Origin: Elysia chlorotica
Lineage: Eukaryota; Mollusca; Gastropoda; Plakobranchidae
NCBI GenBank assembly: GCA_003991915.1
Contig: RQTK01000101.1
Location: 374,150 to 438,149, forward strand
Reading direction: 5' to 3'
Length of the DNA: 64,000 nucleotides
The notes beneath the pieces are model-generated. The model had not been told where the DNA came from. It saw only the letters and a program-made list of their open reading frames with translations, and did no database searches. A program made the position numbers and the translations under genes. Shown piece after piece: positions 27,401 to 36,500 of the stretch; within the stretch, counting starts at the first letter, position 1, and the number at the start of each line of letters is the position of its first letter.

Positions 27401-29053
27401 CCCATGTTCTTTAAATAATTTTAGTTTCCTGTATGAGTTAGAAGCTTTGCCTACTGATCACTCATTACTGTACCCTCATGTAAAAGCAGCCATATTTTAT
27501 CCTAAGCAAAAGTCTCAAACCTTTTCTTATCTGCCCACTCCTTGCATAGTAAAATGTTGTTGTTTTTTTTAATTGAGATGCACATTCTATAATCCCTATC
27601 TAGCTAGGTAATAAACAGTCAAAGAGAATATCAGTGAACATGTCATGTTTGTTAACTATCATGTAAAACAAGAGACAGTAGGATTTGAAAGGTTTTTGTT
27701 TAATTGTAAAGCTGCTGCAGTTAATTTAGATCGGTAGTTGGGGGATATTCAAGTATAGAGGAAAAAATGCAAAACAGCTTTAGAAATAAAGAAGTGGTCA
27801 TAAGTAGGCAGTATGAACTAATCTTTGGGGAAACATGTTGAGCTATAAATAATAATATTTAAGGAATAGTTGAAAAATAAACACTTTCTGTATGTATATT
27901 TTCAAAGTCTATTATGAAGACAAAAACCAACAGGCAAAATTTTTTGTTGTTGTAAACAGTAGAAACCACACAAACTTCGAATATATACCTGCACTTGTAA
28001 ACTCTGTGAGCAGTGGCTTCTTTGTTTCTGGCTTACCAGAAGGATTCACATCTAGATTACCTCTCCACCTTTCGGCAAATTTTGTGCGTTTTTCTTTTGG
28101 TATAAAAGCACCATGCCATAGAGCCTTAAGCATGTAATCGACACTTATGAGCACTTGCCCCACACGTGTGTCATGGTAACAGGGAGGAAGATTGCACACA
28201 GATGCTTGATCATAATTGCCTTCCAGTGATATACATGGAGTTTGGTGCATAACATATATCCCTTGTGTGAGCTCCCTTACAAGAGTGTGGATTTCTCTGA
28301 AATAATGAAAAAAAAAAAAGCAAAGACAATTAGTGTTGGGAACAGTAATGAAAAAGAATACAATGTCTCCATACCTTAATCATTAGCAAGTCAATTTGTT
28401 TTTGATAATTGTAGAATATTTGAAGAAAATTAATGATCTCTTATCTTCAGTCAATTTTTTAACAATTCAAACATCTGCAGGATTGAATAAATGTGAATCT
28501 GATAAAAAGTAAGAAGCTTCATTTCAGTTTGTGTTTGCTTCTTTTTCCAAAAGTAAGAAAAAGTTTCCCTCTTAATAACTGTACAATTTCTGCATAGCAT
28601 TTACATGTTATTGTTTCACTTCCTTAAAAAAATGGGGATCATACAATTCTTTGATGGAATTTATTAATTTGATTCGCAACATTTTGAGTGGAGTAATTAC
28701 TTGAATCTTTTGCTTTTTTCAGCTGCCCAAAACAGGCAAACTGTGTATTGTAAAACTATCAGAAAATATTGAAAAACAATAACTGAGAATCTTTACCTGT
28801 AGCACAGTGGAGAAATTGTTTCATCAACTGGAAACAAAACCACTGCTAAGTCATGTTTTGGATTAATGTTTGACACCATGCCTTGTGGAGGATCAGTTGG
28901 AAGCCGATAGACATCACCGGAGAGCATCCAGTGAGCCATGCTGAATGACAAAATTTCCTGACTGTCATAACGTTCAAACCTCTCCAGGTACGTTGTCGCA
29001 TTGCGGGCATAATAATTGTACACTTGGTGCTCATCATCTGATCCGCTAGCCAT
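3820..29053 (-). CDS. ANKAR: Ankyrin and armadillo repeat-containing protein (ANKAR-like), complete
   Basis: Coding exons in transcript order: 29053-28797, 28296-27989, 27176-26990, 26588-26480, 25846-25708, 25138-25034, 24339-24168, 22726-22543, 18040-17821, 14280-14079, 13715-13507, 12845-12741, 12288-12062, 11627-11441, 10675-10582, 10073-9923, 9289-9136, 8824-8663, 8202-7973, 7467-7309, 6317-6090, 5658-5462, 5116-5064, 4826-4687, 3927-3820. All junctions keep phase. The sum is 4287 nt, or 1428 residues, against about 1430 in vertebrate ANKAR. Introns are GT-AG except the one after 12741 (GC-AG). The start ATG is supported by an in-frame TGA 27 nt upstream; the stop is TAA. Domain order: conserved N-terminal region (about 1-487), five ankyrin repeats (about 510-690), armadillo repeats (about 700-1310), low-complexity tail. 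Colinear similarity to ANKAR is clear in phrases such as DYMLKALWHG, GPTALHMAAR and KYIAERI. The family's molecular role is largely unknown; the repeats imply protein binding. Splice sites are assigned by eye. Confidence 0.95.
4437..4617. repeat. (TG)n/(TC)n microsatellite
   Basis: A short TG run is followed by about 150 bp of nearly pure TC. It lies in the last ANKAR-like intron, about 70 nt past the donor at 4686, so the transcript carries a GA-rich (purine) tract there. The repeats make long meaningless open frames on both strands. Confidence 0.97.
5462..12845 (-). CDS. ANKAR: ANKAR-like exons 12-22: armadillo repeat block
   Basis: Eleven exons encode a long run of armadillo-type helical repeats, with the usual IPALVNLL / LQ..AA..L / N..N...I pattern. 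Examples are GIPALVNLLHIENAELQSVA, PILIHLLSSPIDDIQSRA, GILPLVNLLDSELEDVLVNA, KPLVELIRSSRSTTVQVKAA and AIPVLVNLLLYPPNDEIQVE. The final exon of the block (5658-5462) resembles the ANKAR 'ALGYLTYN...F..L...CRN.P' segment. Intron 12 starts with GC. The exon 21 donor at 6089 borders a minisatellite made of copies of itself. Confidence 0.94.
5828..6089 (-). repeat. Intronic minisatellite of exon-end/5' splice-site units
   Basis: About six imperfect units of 40-54 bp. On the minus strand each reads roughly GAAAATGACATT then a GT- or GC-like site then GAAAATT...CTATCCCC. The unit closest to the gene is the real 3' end of ANKAR-like exon 21 with its donor (GACATT/GTAAGTTAA at 6089). Decoys include GTAAGTG at 6029-6035 and GTAAGGG at 5863-5869. 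Other units have degenerate sites. Confidence 0.75.
13190..13430 (-). mobile_element. tRNA-derived SINE
   Basis: The most complete copy of the main SINE in the window. On the minus strand the head has an A box-like TTAAGTGGTAGAGCG and a B box-like GGTTTTAATCCC, then a body running through CCCCTACTGGTTAAG, CAGCTGAGACAGGAGTCATG and CTGTCTCGTGTGTGGCAGCA. The B box has lost the consensus TTCGA. It lies in ANKAR-like intron 11. Confidence 0.75.
13507..18040 (-). CDS. ANKAR: ANKAR-like exons 9-11: ankyrin repeat block
   Basis: Exons 18040-17821, 14280-14079 and 13715-13507 encode about five ankyrin repeats. Canonical cores are visible: GLSLLHHAAIYNRPQIMGLLL, GPTALHMAARCGSLDAVSFL, APIHHAAFFDHQPIIRLM, STPLLLASSSGGLAAVKCL and a weaker NNMVTLAALRFHTNILEFL. 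Exon 9 ends in phase 1 and joins directly to exon 10 across the repeat boundary (...LSTG/PTALH...). The optional cassette exon at 15093-15203 would be inserted exactly here. Confidence 0.93.
13945..14035. repeat. 91-bp segment identical to 16417-16507
   Basis: Starts ATATTGACACAGATG and ends AACTTGGTT. It is repeated without visible change 2472 bp downstream in direct orientation. It lies just 3' (transcript sense) of ANKAR-like exon 10. Confidence 0.9.
14588..14637. repeat. (AAT)n microsatellite
   Basis: AAT/ATA trinucleotide run, flanked by degenerate ATC/ATT trinucleotides to about 14695. It lies in the ANKAR-like intron before exon 10. Confidence 0.95.
15093..15203 (-). CDS. Candidate ANKAR-like cassette exon, 37 codons
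   Basis: Between exons 9 and 10. On the minus strand an acceptor ending TACAAG/CTTAC (15204-15205 is the AG) and a donor TCTG/GTAATG bound 111 nt, exactly 37 codons, phase 1 in and phase 1 out. The frame is open and coding-like: AYKTSLEEAKQECSESC followed by an acidic DTEDLDIV stretch, rich in Glu, Ser and Asp. Inclusion would insert this acidic loop between the first and second ankyrin repeats (...LST / PTALH...). The region is absent from vertebrate ANKAR as I know it. It could be a chance frame; the exact length, matching phases and composition argue for a real alternative exon. Confidence 0.55.
15308..15745. repeat. Long (GA)n purine tract
   Basis: About 440 bp dominated by GAGAGA with GGGA and AGACA interruptions. 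In the ANKAR-like transcript (minus strand) it is a UC-rich pyrimidine tract ending about 105 nt upstream of the cassette exon acceptor. Long open frames here are repeat artefacts. Confidence 0.96.
16417..16507. repeat. Second copy of the 91-bp direct repeat
   Basis: Identical to 13945-14035. The flanks do not match (ATTTAA before and GAATCC after, against ACAGG and ATTATT). The copy is therefore a sharply bounded insertion or duplication inside the ANKAR-like intron 9. Confidence 0.9.
18845..18920 (+). mobile_element. tRNA-like SINE head, decayed
   Basis: TATCTCAGTTGGTAAACATG resembles a tRNA D arm / A box, and 45 bp later GGTCAATACTTCGAT resembles a broken B box. It is not foldable as a complete tRNA by eye. 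Confidence 0.4.
19441..19560 (+). mobile_element. tRNA-derived SINE head
   Basis: GTTAGCTCAGTCGGTAGAGG is a good A box / D arm. About 35 bp later GGTTCTAGGTTCAGCTC is a degenerate B box. It is followed by a SINE-like tail (CCTGTATTGGTCAAATG). It is not a functional tRNA: the acceptor ends do not pair. Confidence 0.55.
21033..22487. mobile_element. TIR DNA transposon, non-autonomous, 1455 bp
   Basis: The left end is CAGGGATGTCAC and the inverted right end is CAGGGATGCCAC (one mismatch in 12). Both are flanked by the hexamer CTTTGT (21027-21032 and 22488-22493), a likely target-site duplication. No transposase frame is visible inside. CAGGG ends are typical of hAT elements, but those make 8-bp duplications; a 6-bp duplication fits some other superfamilies, so the class is open. 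Inside are two perfect CRE palindromes TGACGTCA (21899-21906, 22197-22204). The right subterminal part is rich in TTTCCGGAA words. Confidence 0.6.
22543..29053 (-). CDS. ANKAR: ANKAR-like exons 1-8: conserved N-terminal region
   Basis: Eight exons encode residues 1-487, upstream of the ankyrin block. This part has no named domain that I can recognise but is well conserved in the family. Visible hallmarks are LEGNYDQAS...LPPCYHDTRVGQ, DITKDPDF, ERELPPLITGQDFKC and HEQFKRNFGYKKA. It is acidic to neutral with no signal peptide and no membrane segment, so a cytosolic or nuclear location is expected. The first exon opens MASGSDDEH. Exon 8 (22726-22543) is followed by the longest intron of the gene, 4.5 kb, which holds a TIR transposon. 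Confidence 0.9.
23285..23465 (-). mobile_element. SINE copy, body and decayed head
   Basis: Shares TGACAATT, GATGCCAC, CAGAGCGGGGATA, ACTTCTGTCTCA and CACGGACCCAGTCATTAGGG with the 13.2-kb copy, in the same orientation. It lies in ANKAR-like intron 7. Confidence 0.6.
25245..25430. repeat. Tandem duplication, 93-bp period, two units
   Basis: Unit CAAGATAAAAGAAATAAG... through ...AAATCAAACT is present twice, nearly identical (one visible difference, AATGATAA against AATAATAA). It is recent and lies in ANKAR-like intron 5. Confidence 0.9.
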
Positions 29054-29096
29054 TGTTGGAATGTCAAACCTCAGCTCAAGTCACAAAAAAATAATT
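29054..29096 (-). other. ANKAR-like 5' UTR, 3' part
   Basis: On the minus strand a TTTTTACAG/AATT acceptor lies 43 nt before the ATG, so the leader is probably spliced from an upstream non-coding exon. That exon was not identified. It should lie between 29.1 and about 30.7 kb, facing the HMG20 leader. Confidence 0.5.
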
Positions 29097-29639
29097 CTGT
29101 AAAAATTTAAAAAGACGAAGTTTAAAATATGAGAAGTAAGATGCAAAGTACATATTTTAAATTTAAATGTAAAACATCAAGTACCTTAAGTATGAAGACT
29201 GTGTGCCAGCTAAAAGGGTTTGTGATATAGCTGCAGGGCATTAAGCCTCTTAAATTGCTCTGTTATAGTCTTCTAATAGAAAAATTAAACAGGCTTTCAC
29301 TTTTTGTCTTGAATAAAAAAAACTATAAATATTGTACTCATTAAAGATCTTTTTCTTTTTCCCCATTTGTGTCATCAATACTCTTCATTTCAAACCTGAG
29401 GGAAAAAAACAACTCACATGTATAAACTTTTTTTGTACAGTGATCCTTGAACATAACAAGCTCTAGCTCATCGAGACATTGGACTTGATGAGGTATACAT
29501 TTTCAGATAACATAATTTTTTTTAATTCCTGACTGTTAAAGTCTATACATTTAATATAAGCCAAATGGCCCAACCTACAGTTCAATGAGGCCTTAACTAA
29601 GCAGCCTAGGAGAGGGGAAAAAATCTCATGCGGTTCCTA

Positions 29640-30175
29640 CAATCCGTATAAGGCTGTGTTCATCCACTGCTGGATGCAGCCTTCAAATTTTATGCCGCCA
29701 TCTCCATCTTTGCCAAAGAGGTCTATTGTGTAAACATGCTGTGTTGCAATCTGGCTGGTTATCTATTATTAGCAGGTTTTTATTAATTCCAGGTTTGGTG
29801 CACAGGCTTTTCAATTTTTGTATTTCATTTTTTCTTCTTTTTTTTTTTTATTTACTATTTGATATCCTCTTTTGGAAGGCTTAGGCACTTGGGGCAGCCA
29901 CAGCTTCCTGGAGAAGGTCAATCCATGTTTTGGGGAAAAGTGATTGTAGTCAAAGCTCTATCTGACAGGCAAACTGCCAGTTTGAGACTTGATTGAACCT
30001 GGCTTGCATCACAACTGGCAGTTGTTTATTGTACTTTGCATTGGCAGCACCATCAAGGGTCTTGGAGAGGAGGGTGAGTCTAAAGGTTTTGCGTTGCTGT
30101 TGCAGGGTCTCCCAGACTAGGAGCTGTAATTGTTATAGCTGGAGCAAGTCACCCACACTGATAGTGTTTCTGTGT
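29640..30175 (-). mobile_element. Fragment of an unidentified dispersed repeat with coding ancestry
   Basis: GC content is clearly higher than the surroundings. On the minus strand from about 30160 it reads as decayed protein (ETLQQQRKTFRLTLLSK, QARFNQVSNWQFACQIEL, WIDLLQEAVAAPSA) with in-frame stops. The last phrase has a relative on the plus strand near 56440 (SQEAVATPCA). The family is not recognised; a retroelement ORF is the likeliest source. Confidence 0.45.
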
Positions 30176-30179
30176 TGAT

Positions 30180-30426
30180 TTGTGACTTGATATACTTATA
30201 GTAATATTATTCAATTTTATATTAAATCCATCGACCTAATAAGGTAGACAGGCTTATACATTTTTAGAGAATTATCATTTATGTATGAATCCTGTTCGTC
30301 CTATCATTGTCATGTCACTAAATGTATTTCATTTCTCATCTGTTTTAGTGACTTGATATACTTATAGTAATATTATTCAATTTTATATTAAATCCATCGA
30401 CCTAATAAGGTAGACAGGCTTATACC
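30180..30426. repeat. 76-bp direct duplication, 169-bp offset
   Basis: GTGACTTGATATACTTATAG... to ...GTAGACAGGCTTATAC occurs at about 30181-30257 and 30350-30426 without visible change. It lies just upstream of the HMG20 leader donor, so it could duplicate promoter sequence. Confidence 0.85.
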
Positions 30427-30659
30427 GGTACCCCTGTAGCACACTACACTTTTTGCGATATAAATCTATGCGATCTATAAGACCCTCTAATGTCTGCTGG
30501 CTGTAAGAAACCAACTTGTGAGACGAGATGATAAAAATCTTGGCCATAAACGGGTTACAGTCATTCAGTAAACATATTATTTGAGGATTTGTTTACTACC
30601 GTTCATCTTGATTTTCTGTTCGACTTAATTGTCGTTTTACATTGACTTCTGCCGTGACT

Positions 30660-30683
30660 GTATACTGTCTATTCACAGTGGAG
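30660..30683 (+). other. Putative 5' UTR exon end of the HMG20-like gene
   Basis: A strong donor TGGAG/GTAAGTAGG lies at 30683/30684. It would pair with the acceptor CCCCTGCAG at 33570, whose exon begins 4 nt before the start ATG. The transcription start was not located. The ANKAR-like ATG lies 1.6 kb away in the opposite direction, so a shared divergent promoter in 29.1-30.7 kb is plausible. Confidence 0.4.
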
Positions 30684-33570
30684 GTAAGTAGGCCTAGTAT
30701 TTATATTTCATAATTATAATATGTTCACTTGCAATAAGGGGGGGTTCTTCTCGTAAGTGTTATCTAGCTCCTCTGTGAGTTTCTACACTGTTCACTAACT
30801 TCAATAAATTTACGGGAAAGCTACGAAAGTGAAAATACAATGTCTAAGACTCTATATTGCTAAAATCACTCACATCACTGCGCTCTAATTAATTCTGAAG
30901 CATATTTGTGTGTAAGGAGGGAGAGAGAAGAGCGGCTGTACTCGGTGAACCCCCACAAAATTGTTTCACTTCACCGCAAGCGTAGAACTCGGAGTCGGTG
31001 TCTTGTCTTGACTAGAAATCGTTTCCTGTCTAACTGATGATCAACATGTTGCTTAGCCTATCTTGTCTATAAATATAATATCACTGATTAAATCTAGTCT
31101 AGACTCTATATAATTATTATCTTTTTGAAACTTCACATATTTGGTAGTCTGCACTGTCATTGTTTCTTTGCATGCATGTAACATGCACGATACAAAGCAT
31201 GTTGTTGGACCCAAGACTCTCGTTTGTAAAGAATCTAGATGTAGATGTATTTTTCGAGATTAGCTGTGATCTTGATCCGATTTATAATTCTACCCGAGTT
31301 CGGATTCATGGTTGTCAACCGGCGGCGTCCATAGTTTCGAACGCAAAAATGTTGTAATCGTTGCATATACTCACATTTCAAATATCTCTAAGCCCATAAA
31401 TACTTTGATGAAAATGGATAAGCATTTTTCCTTCTTTGGAATTCTTAATTCGGGGATAAATCTTGGTCTGTAGCTATACTTTGAAAGACCGTTGAGTTTA
31501 TGGATCTCGGTGTTTACATTGCGACGGGGTCGGCCATAGATCTAACTGGATTCTGTGAATCACACTCACGTTTGATTGGCTGAAAAAAAATGAATAAAAA
31601 ATGTCCTCTAGACTAAACGAAACTTTAGGGGAAGCAACCATCGAACAAAGGGCCTGTGATTATTAATGATAGTGCTCTCCCCCGTAATGGGAGTGAACAA
31701 GTGAAACTCAAGTCAAAATAAAAATACAATTAAATGTTGACAATGACAACACAGACCAGCCTAGATTTGGAACTTTATAAATAAAAGAAATCTTGACAAA
31801 TCTATCGTCAATTTGAATCTGACACGCCCTTCTTGATCAAATATACACACTTATGTATATAGCAAAATACGAGTAAGTGTGTTGATTCTAGATTAGATCT
31901 AGGAGTAGATCTGCATCACCTAGATCTACCTGTCTAGATCTAGTCTAGATAAAATTAATTCTGATATAGACTTGATGATTTAGTTAATGAAATTATTAAA
32001 AAGAAATTAACAAACATTGGTCCTGTTTCCATACTGCCCCAATTAAACTAATGGGTTGAGTTTCAAGAAAGAAATCTGATAAAAAATCGTGCTCCGTTCT
32101 GCTGAGTACTTGTAGTTGTAACAAAACTAGAAACAATGATCTTCAACTCAACAAGATCTTGCTTAAAATGCAGTCTAGATTTGGATTTATAAAAAGTATT
32201 ACAAGTGATTTACAGTTTAATTTTCATCCAGAGCTTTTGGCAAAAACCGTCTTCATTCCAACCTTCTCCCCCTCCCACACACACACACACACCAGATTCT
32301 ATAGTTAGAATGATATAAGGATTATGCTCAGCTAGACTTATGATGATGATGGAGTTGGGGCTGTAAATGGCTCTGGCACAGGCAGTGAGACTGTTACATC
32401 CATTGCGTGGCAAGATCCAAAACCAACTCCCTGGTCCCAAGCTTGGCAGCTCCCTTACCCACTGTCTTAAACCTCTCCTTCAGCCAGATTAGGTTACAGT
32501 CCTGGTTCTCTTGGCTCCACCACTACCTCTTTGCTGTCACCATACAGTTGTGGTCCCTTCAAAGTCCAGTCAGCCCCTTTCCCCTAGCTATGTATAAATC
32601 TTTTCACTTTCACTGCAACACTACATCAGCAGTCTAGCAAAATTTTGACAGAAAAATAGTGCCTATAGACTCAGCCTTTTTATTTTGTCTCAATGGTTTA
32701 TAAAAATATTGTCTTACTGATTCGGTCCTCAAGTTTTATGCTTTTTTAAATTTGCATCCTTAGAGAGGTATTCGGCTCAAAATGGAAGGAGGGGATGACA
32801 GATGTCTAGTTCCTCTACTTTGTAGACCACAACACCCTGAAGTACACAACTGTTGTCTGATACAATTACCTAGTCTCTGATATTACCAGGATTTTTCATC
32901 AGATGATTGTGGTAGAAGTGTTATAGCAATCCCAAACCTTCCCACAGGCACACCAGGATCTATTCTTGAAAAAGAAACAGAAATAACTTTGAACTCTTCT
33001 TTTATCCCAGAGAATGCAGTTTTGATGGAAACATCCAGAGGGTTTGTGTAGTTACTTTTTCCACGATCATGCACATGTATGCATCGACATATTCAAGTGT
33101 GTCTATCTACTGTAACTATAATTTTAAGGTTTCTAGGGTGCCTTTGAACAACTCAATTGAACATTCTGTATTTTGATAAAGACTAGTCAAATTCAGGGTT
33201 TCAGGAATATGAATGAAAGACAAGTTTTTGCATGAGACCACTAGATAGTTTACATTTACTTTTAGTAAGTTTTACTTTTTCAGTGTTAAAGTAGAAAATA
33301 TTTACAGCTTTTTTCTTTAACCATTACAATAAACTATGCTAGAACATTTGAACAAGACAGTGGAAAAAATACATGCAAAAGAGCCTTTTAAAATCATTTA
33401 AAACCAAAGGTATTTTTTTACTGTTAAACAGGACTGCCTAAAATTATGCAAAGTGAATGTCAAGGCCGAATTTTTATTTATTTTTTTTTTCTTGGTGTTT
33501 CATTTTTTTTTATTAGCTTGTAGTACTCATTGTATAAAGAAAATATTTTAGATATTTTTTACCCCTGCAG
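30684..33570 (+). other. HMG20-like first intron
   Basis: No assigned exon. It contains many AGATCTAG / TCTAGA palindromes (dense at 31885-31960), a short (CA)n at 32275-32292, a higher-GC unassigned block at 32400-32640 and a coding-like stretch with one internal stop at 32782-33048. Confidence 0.55.
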
Positions 33571-33574
33571 ATTA

Positions 33575-36500
33575 ATGCTCACAGTTCCTGAGAATATAAA
33601 TGCCATATCTTATGTGGGGGACAGCCCACCCGTTGAGCAATCTCAACAGCTCTTGTCGTGCATTCCAGGTTTGTACATTGGAATTCAGTGAATTCACTTT
33701 CCTGAATCATCTTATACATTTTTCTCAGCAACAGGCATTGTAAATGGGAGTTTAATTGATTCCAGCTTTTATAGTGAAGTTCAGGTTATACTAATCAAAT
33801 TAGTCTTCACATTAGATTGAATATATACGAAATCAACATTTTTAGACACATAACATAAATATGTGAAAAAAATAATTTTTTTTTTTTCAAATTTGCCAAA
33901 CATGGCAGATCATACATGTATTAGCAAAATAATAACAAAAAAGTAACTCATGCAATGCTCTCCTCAACATATTGGTGGGGTGAGGACACTCGGTAGGAAG
34001 TGCTGCTCCTAATTGAGAAGTTGAATGAATCCAAATCAGACATCCTTTTATATATATATATATATATGGTTACCTCTAACTTGAATATTGTTTTCTCAGT
34101 TTCTCTGTTCAGCGCCTGTGACACTGCAGCTGATGTGGATTCTGGCGGAGATTATGGAACAGAACTTTCTAATGGGACTGATGTAATTATTTTCAAACTA
34201 TTTGCATGCATAATTATGTTGTAGTTATTGTGTGATTATCAGTTACCTGTTGTTAAAACTTTATTTCATGTAAACCAAATGACAATTGTTTTTTTTTTAA
34301 TGTGACAAAGTAGAGTTTGATTGCAGAATTTAAAAAAACTAATCAAATGTGATGTTGATAATAATATTTTTTATAGATTCTATTTTTATACACAGAATAA
34401 TTCACAGGTTCAAGAGAATCACCACAAAAATACTCATGATAGTAACAATGAAATTGCAACAGAACAACCTCTTACTGATGAAGCAACTGAAATTTGTGTG
34501 ACCACTGTAAGTGCGGTGCATTTCAATGTAAATTGATTAATATGTGCAATTTTTGTATTCACTACATGGTGGTTTTTCTATGAAAACGTATGAATACCTA
34601 ACTTTTTCTCATTTTATGATGAGTGTCTGTTTTTCGAGACAATAAGCATTTGATCCTTTTGTTAAAGAAAGAAAAGGCTTATTGTGTTCTTTCTCAAGGT
34701 GAAGGGTTTGGTTTATCTTTTTACTTATAGATTTGGTGGCAGCCCTCAAAGCCCTTTTTATTATGTGCATTCAAACATGTTATTATTGCATACAGTATAA
34801 GCACTAGGAGTTTTTAAATTTGAATTAAATTAACTAATACAAATATACATTTTCATTAATTTCTTCACACTTGATTGTGAAGAAATTTGAATTTTCATCC
34901 ACAAAGATTTTTTATTTTGCAGAAGATATGTGGATTTTGGTTAACAATAACTCAAATTTAGATAGTTTAAATTTTTTCCTCTTTTCCTTGCAAGATTTTT
35001 NNNNNNNNNNNNNNNNNNNNNNNNNATATATATACAAGACAGCTTTATGGTTGGCTGACTTGGTTACCTCTAACTTGAATATTGTTTTCTCAGTTTCTCT
35101 GTTCAGCGCCTGTGACACTGCAGCTGATGTGGATTCTGGCGGAGATTATGGAACAGAACTTTCTAATGGGACTGATGTAATTATTTTCAAACTATTTGCA
35201 TGCATAATTATGTTGTAGTTATTGTGTGATTATCAGTTACCTGTTGTTAAAACTTTATTTCATGTAAACCAAATGACAATTGTTTTTTTTTTTAATGTGA
35301 CAAAGTAGAGTTTGATTGCAGAATTTAAAAAAACTAATCAAATGTGATGTTGATAATAATATTTTTTATAGATTCTATTTTTATACACAGAATAATTCAC
35401 AGGTTCAAGAGAATCACCACAAAAATACTCATGATAGTAACAATGAAATTGCAACAGAACAACCTCTTACTGATGAAGCAACTGAAATTTGTGTGACCAC
35501 TGTAAGTGCGGTGCATTTCAATGTAAATTGATTAATATGTGCAATTTTTGTATTCACTACATGGTGGTTTTTCTATGAAAACGTATGAATACCTAACTTT
35601 TTCTCATTTTATGATGAGTGTCTGTTTTTCGAGACAATAAGCATTTGATCCTTTTGTTAAAGAAAGAAAAGGCTTATTGTGTTCTTTCTCAAGGTGAAGG
35701 GTTTGGTTTATCTTTTTACTTATAGATTTGGTGGCAGCCCTCAAAGCCCTTTTTATTATGTGCATTCAAACATGTTATTATTGCATACAGTATAAGCACT
35801 AGGAGTTTTTAAATTTGAATTAAATTAACTAATACAAATATACATTTTCATTAATTTCTTCACACTTGATTGTGAAGAAATTTGAATTTTCATCCACAAA
35901 GATTTTTTATTTTGCAGAAGATATGTGGATTTTGGTTAACAATAACTCAAATTTAGATAGTTTAAATTTTTTCCTCTTTTCCTTGCAAGATTTTTAAGTG
36001 TTCTTTTTTCTTATACAGAAAAGAAAAGGTGGTTGGCCCAAAGGTAAAAAACGGAAAATAAAACCAGTGGTCACAGGACCTCGTGCGCCAGTAACAGGGT
36101 AAGTATCTTCAGTTCTATGTTGTAAGTCAATGCAATTATTTAATCCAATTAGTCTAAATAAGCCAAAAAGATTTGTGGATATTCTCTGACTTTTAATTTT
36201 GCTTTTTCTATACTATTACTATGGGACTTTAAATTATGGTTGTTGTAAAATTTCTTAATGACTTTCTTATCATGCAAACAATTTTTAAAGTTTCATGAAT
36301 TATGTTGTTTGTTTATACACACATAGGTATACACTTTATGCAATGGACAGGAGAAAAGAAATCAAAGAGAGCCACCCTGAAATAGCTTTTCCAGAAGTCA
36401 CCAAGATTTTAGGCCAAGAGTGGAGCACAATGGCTCAAGATGTTAAGCAGGTTTGAACTTTTCTACTGTTTTGGATTAATATGCAATCATATAACACATT

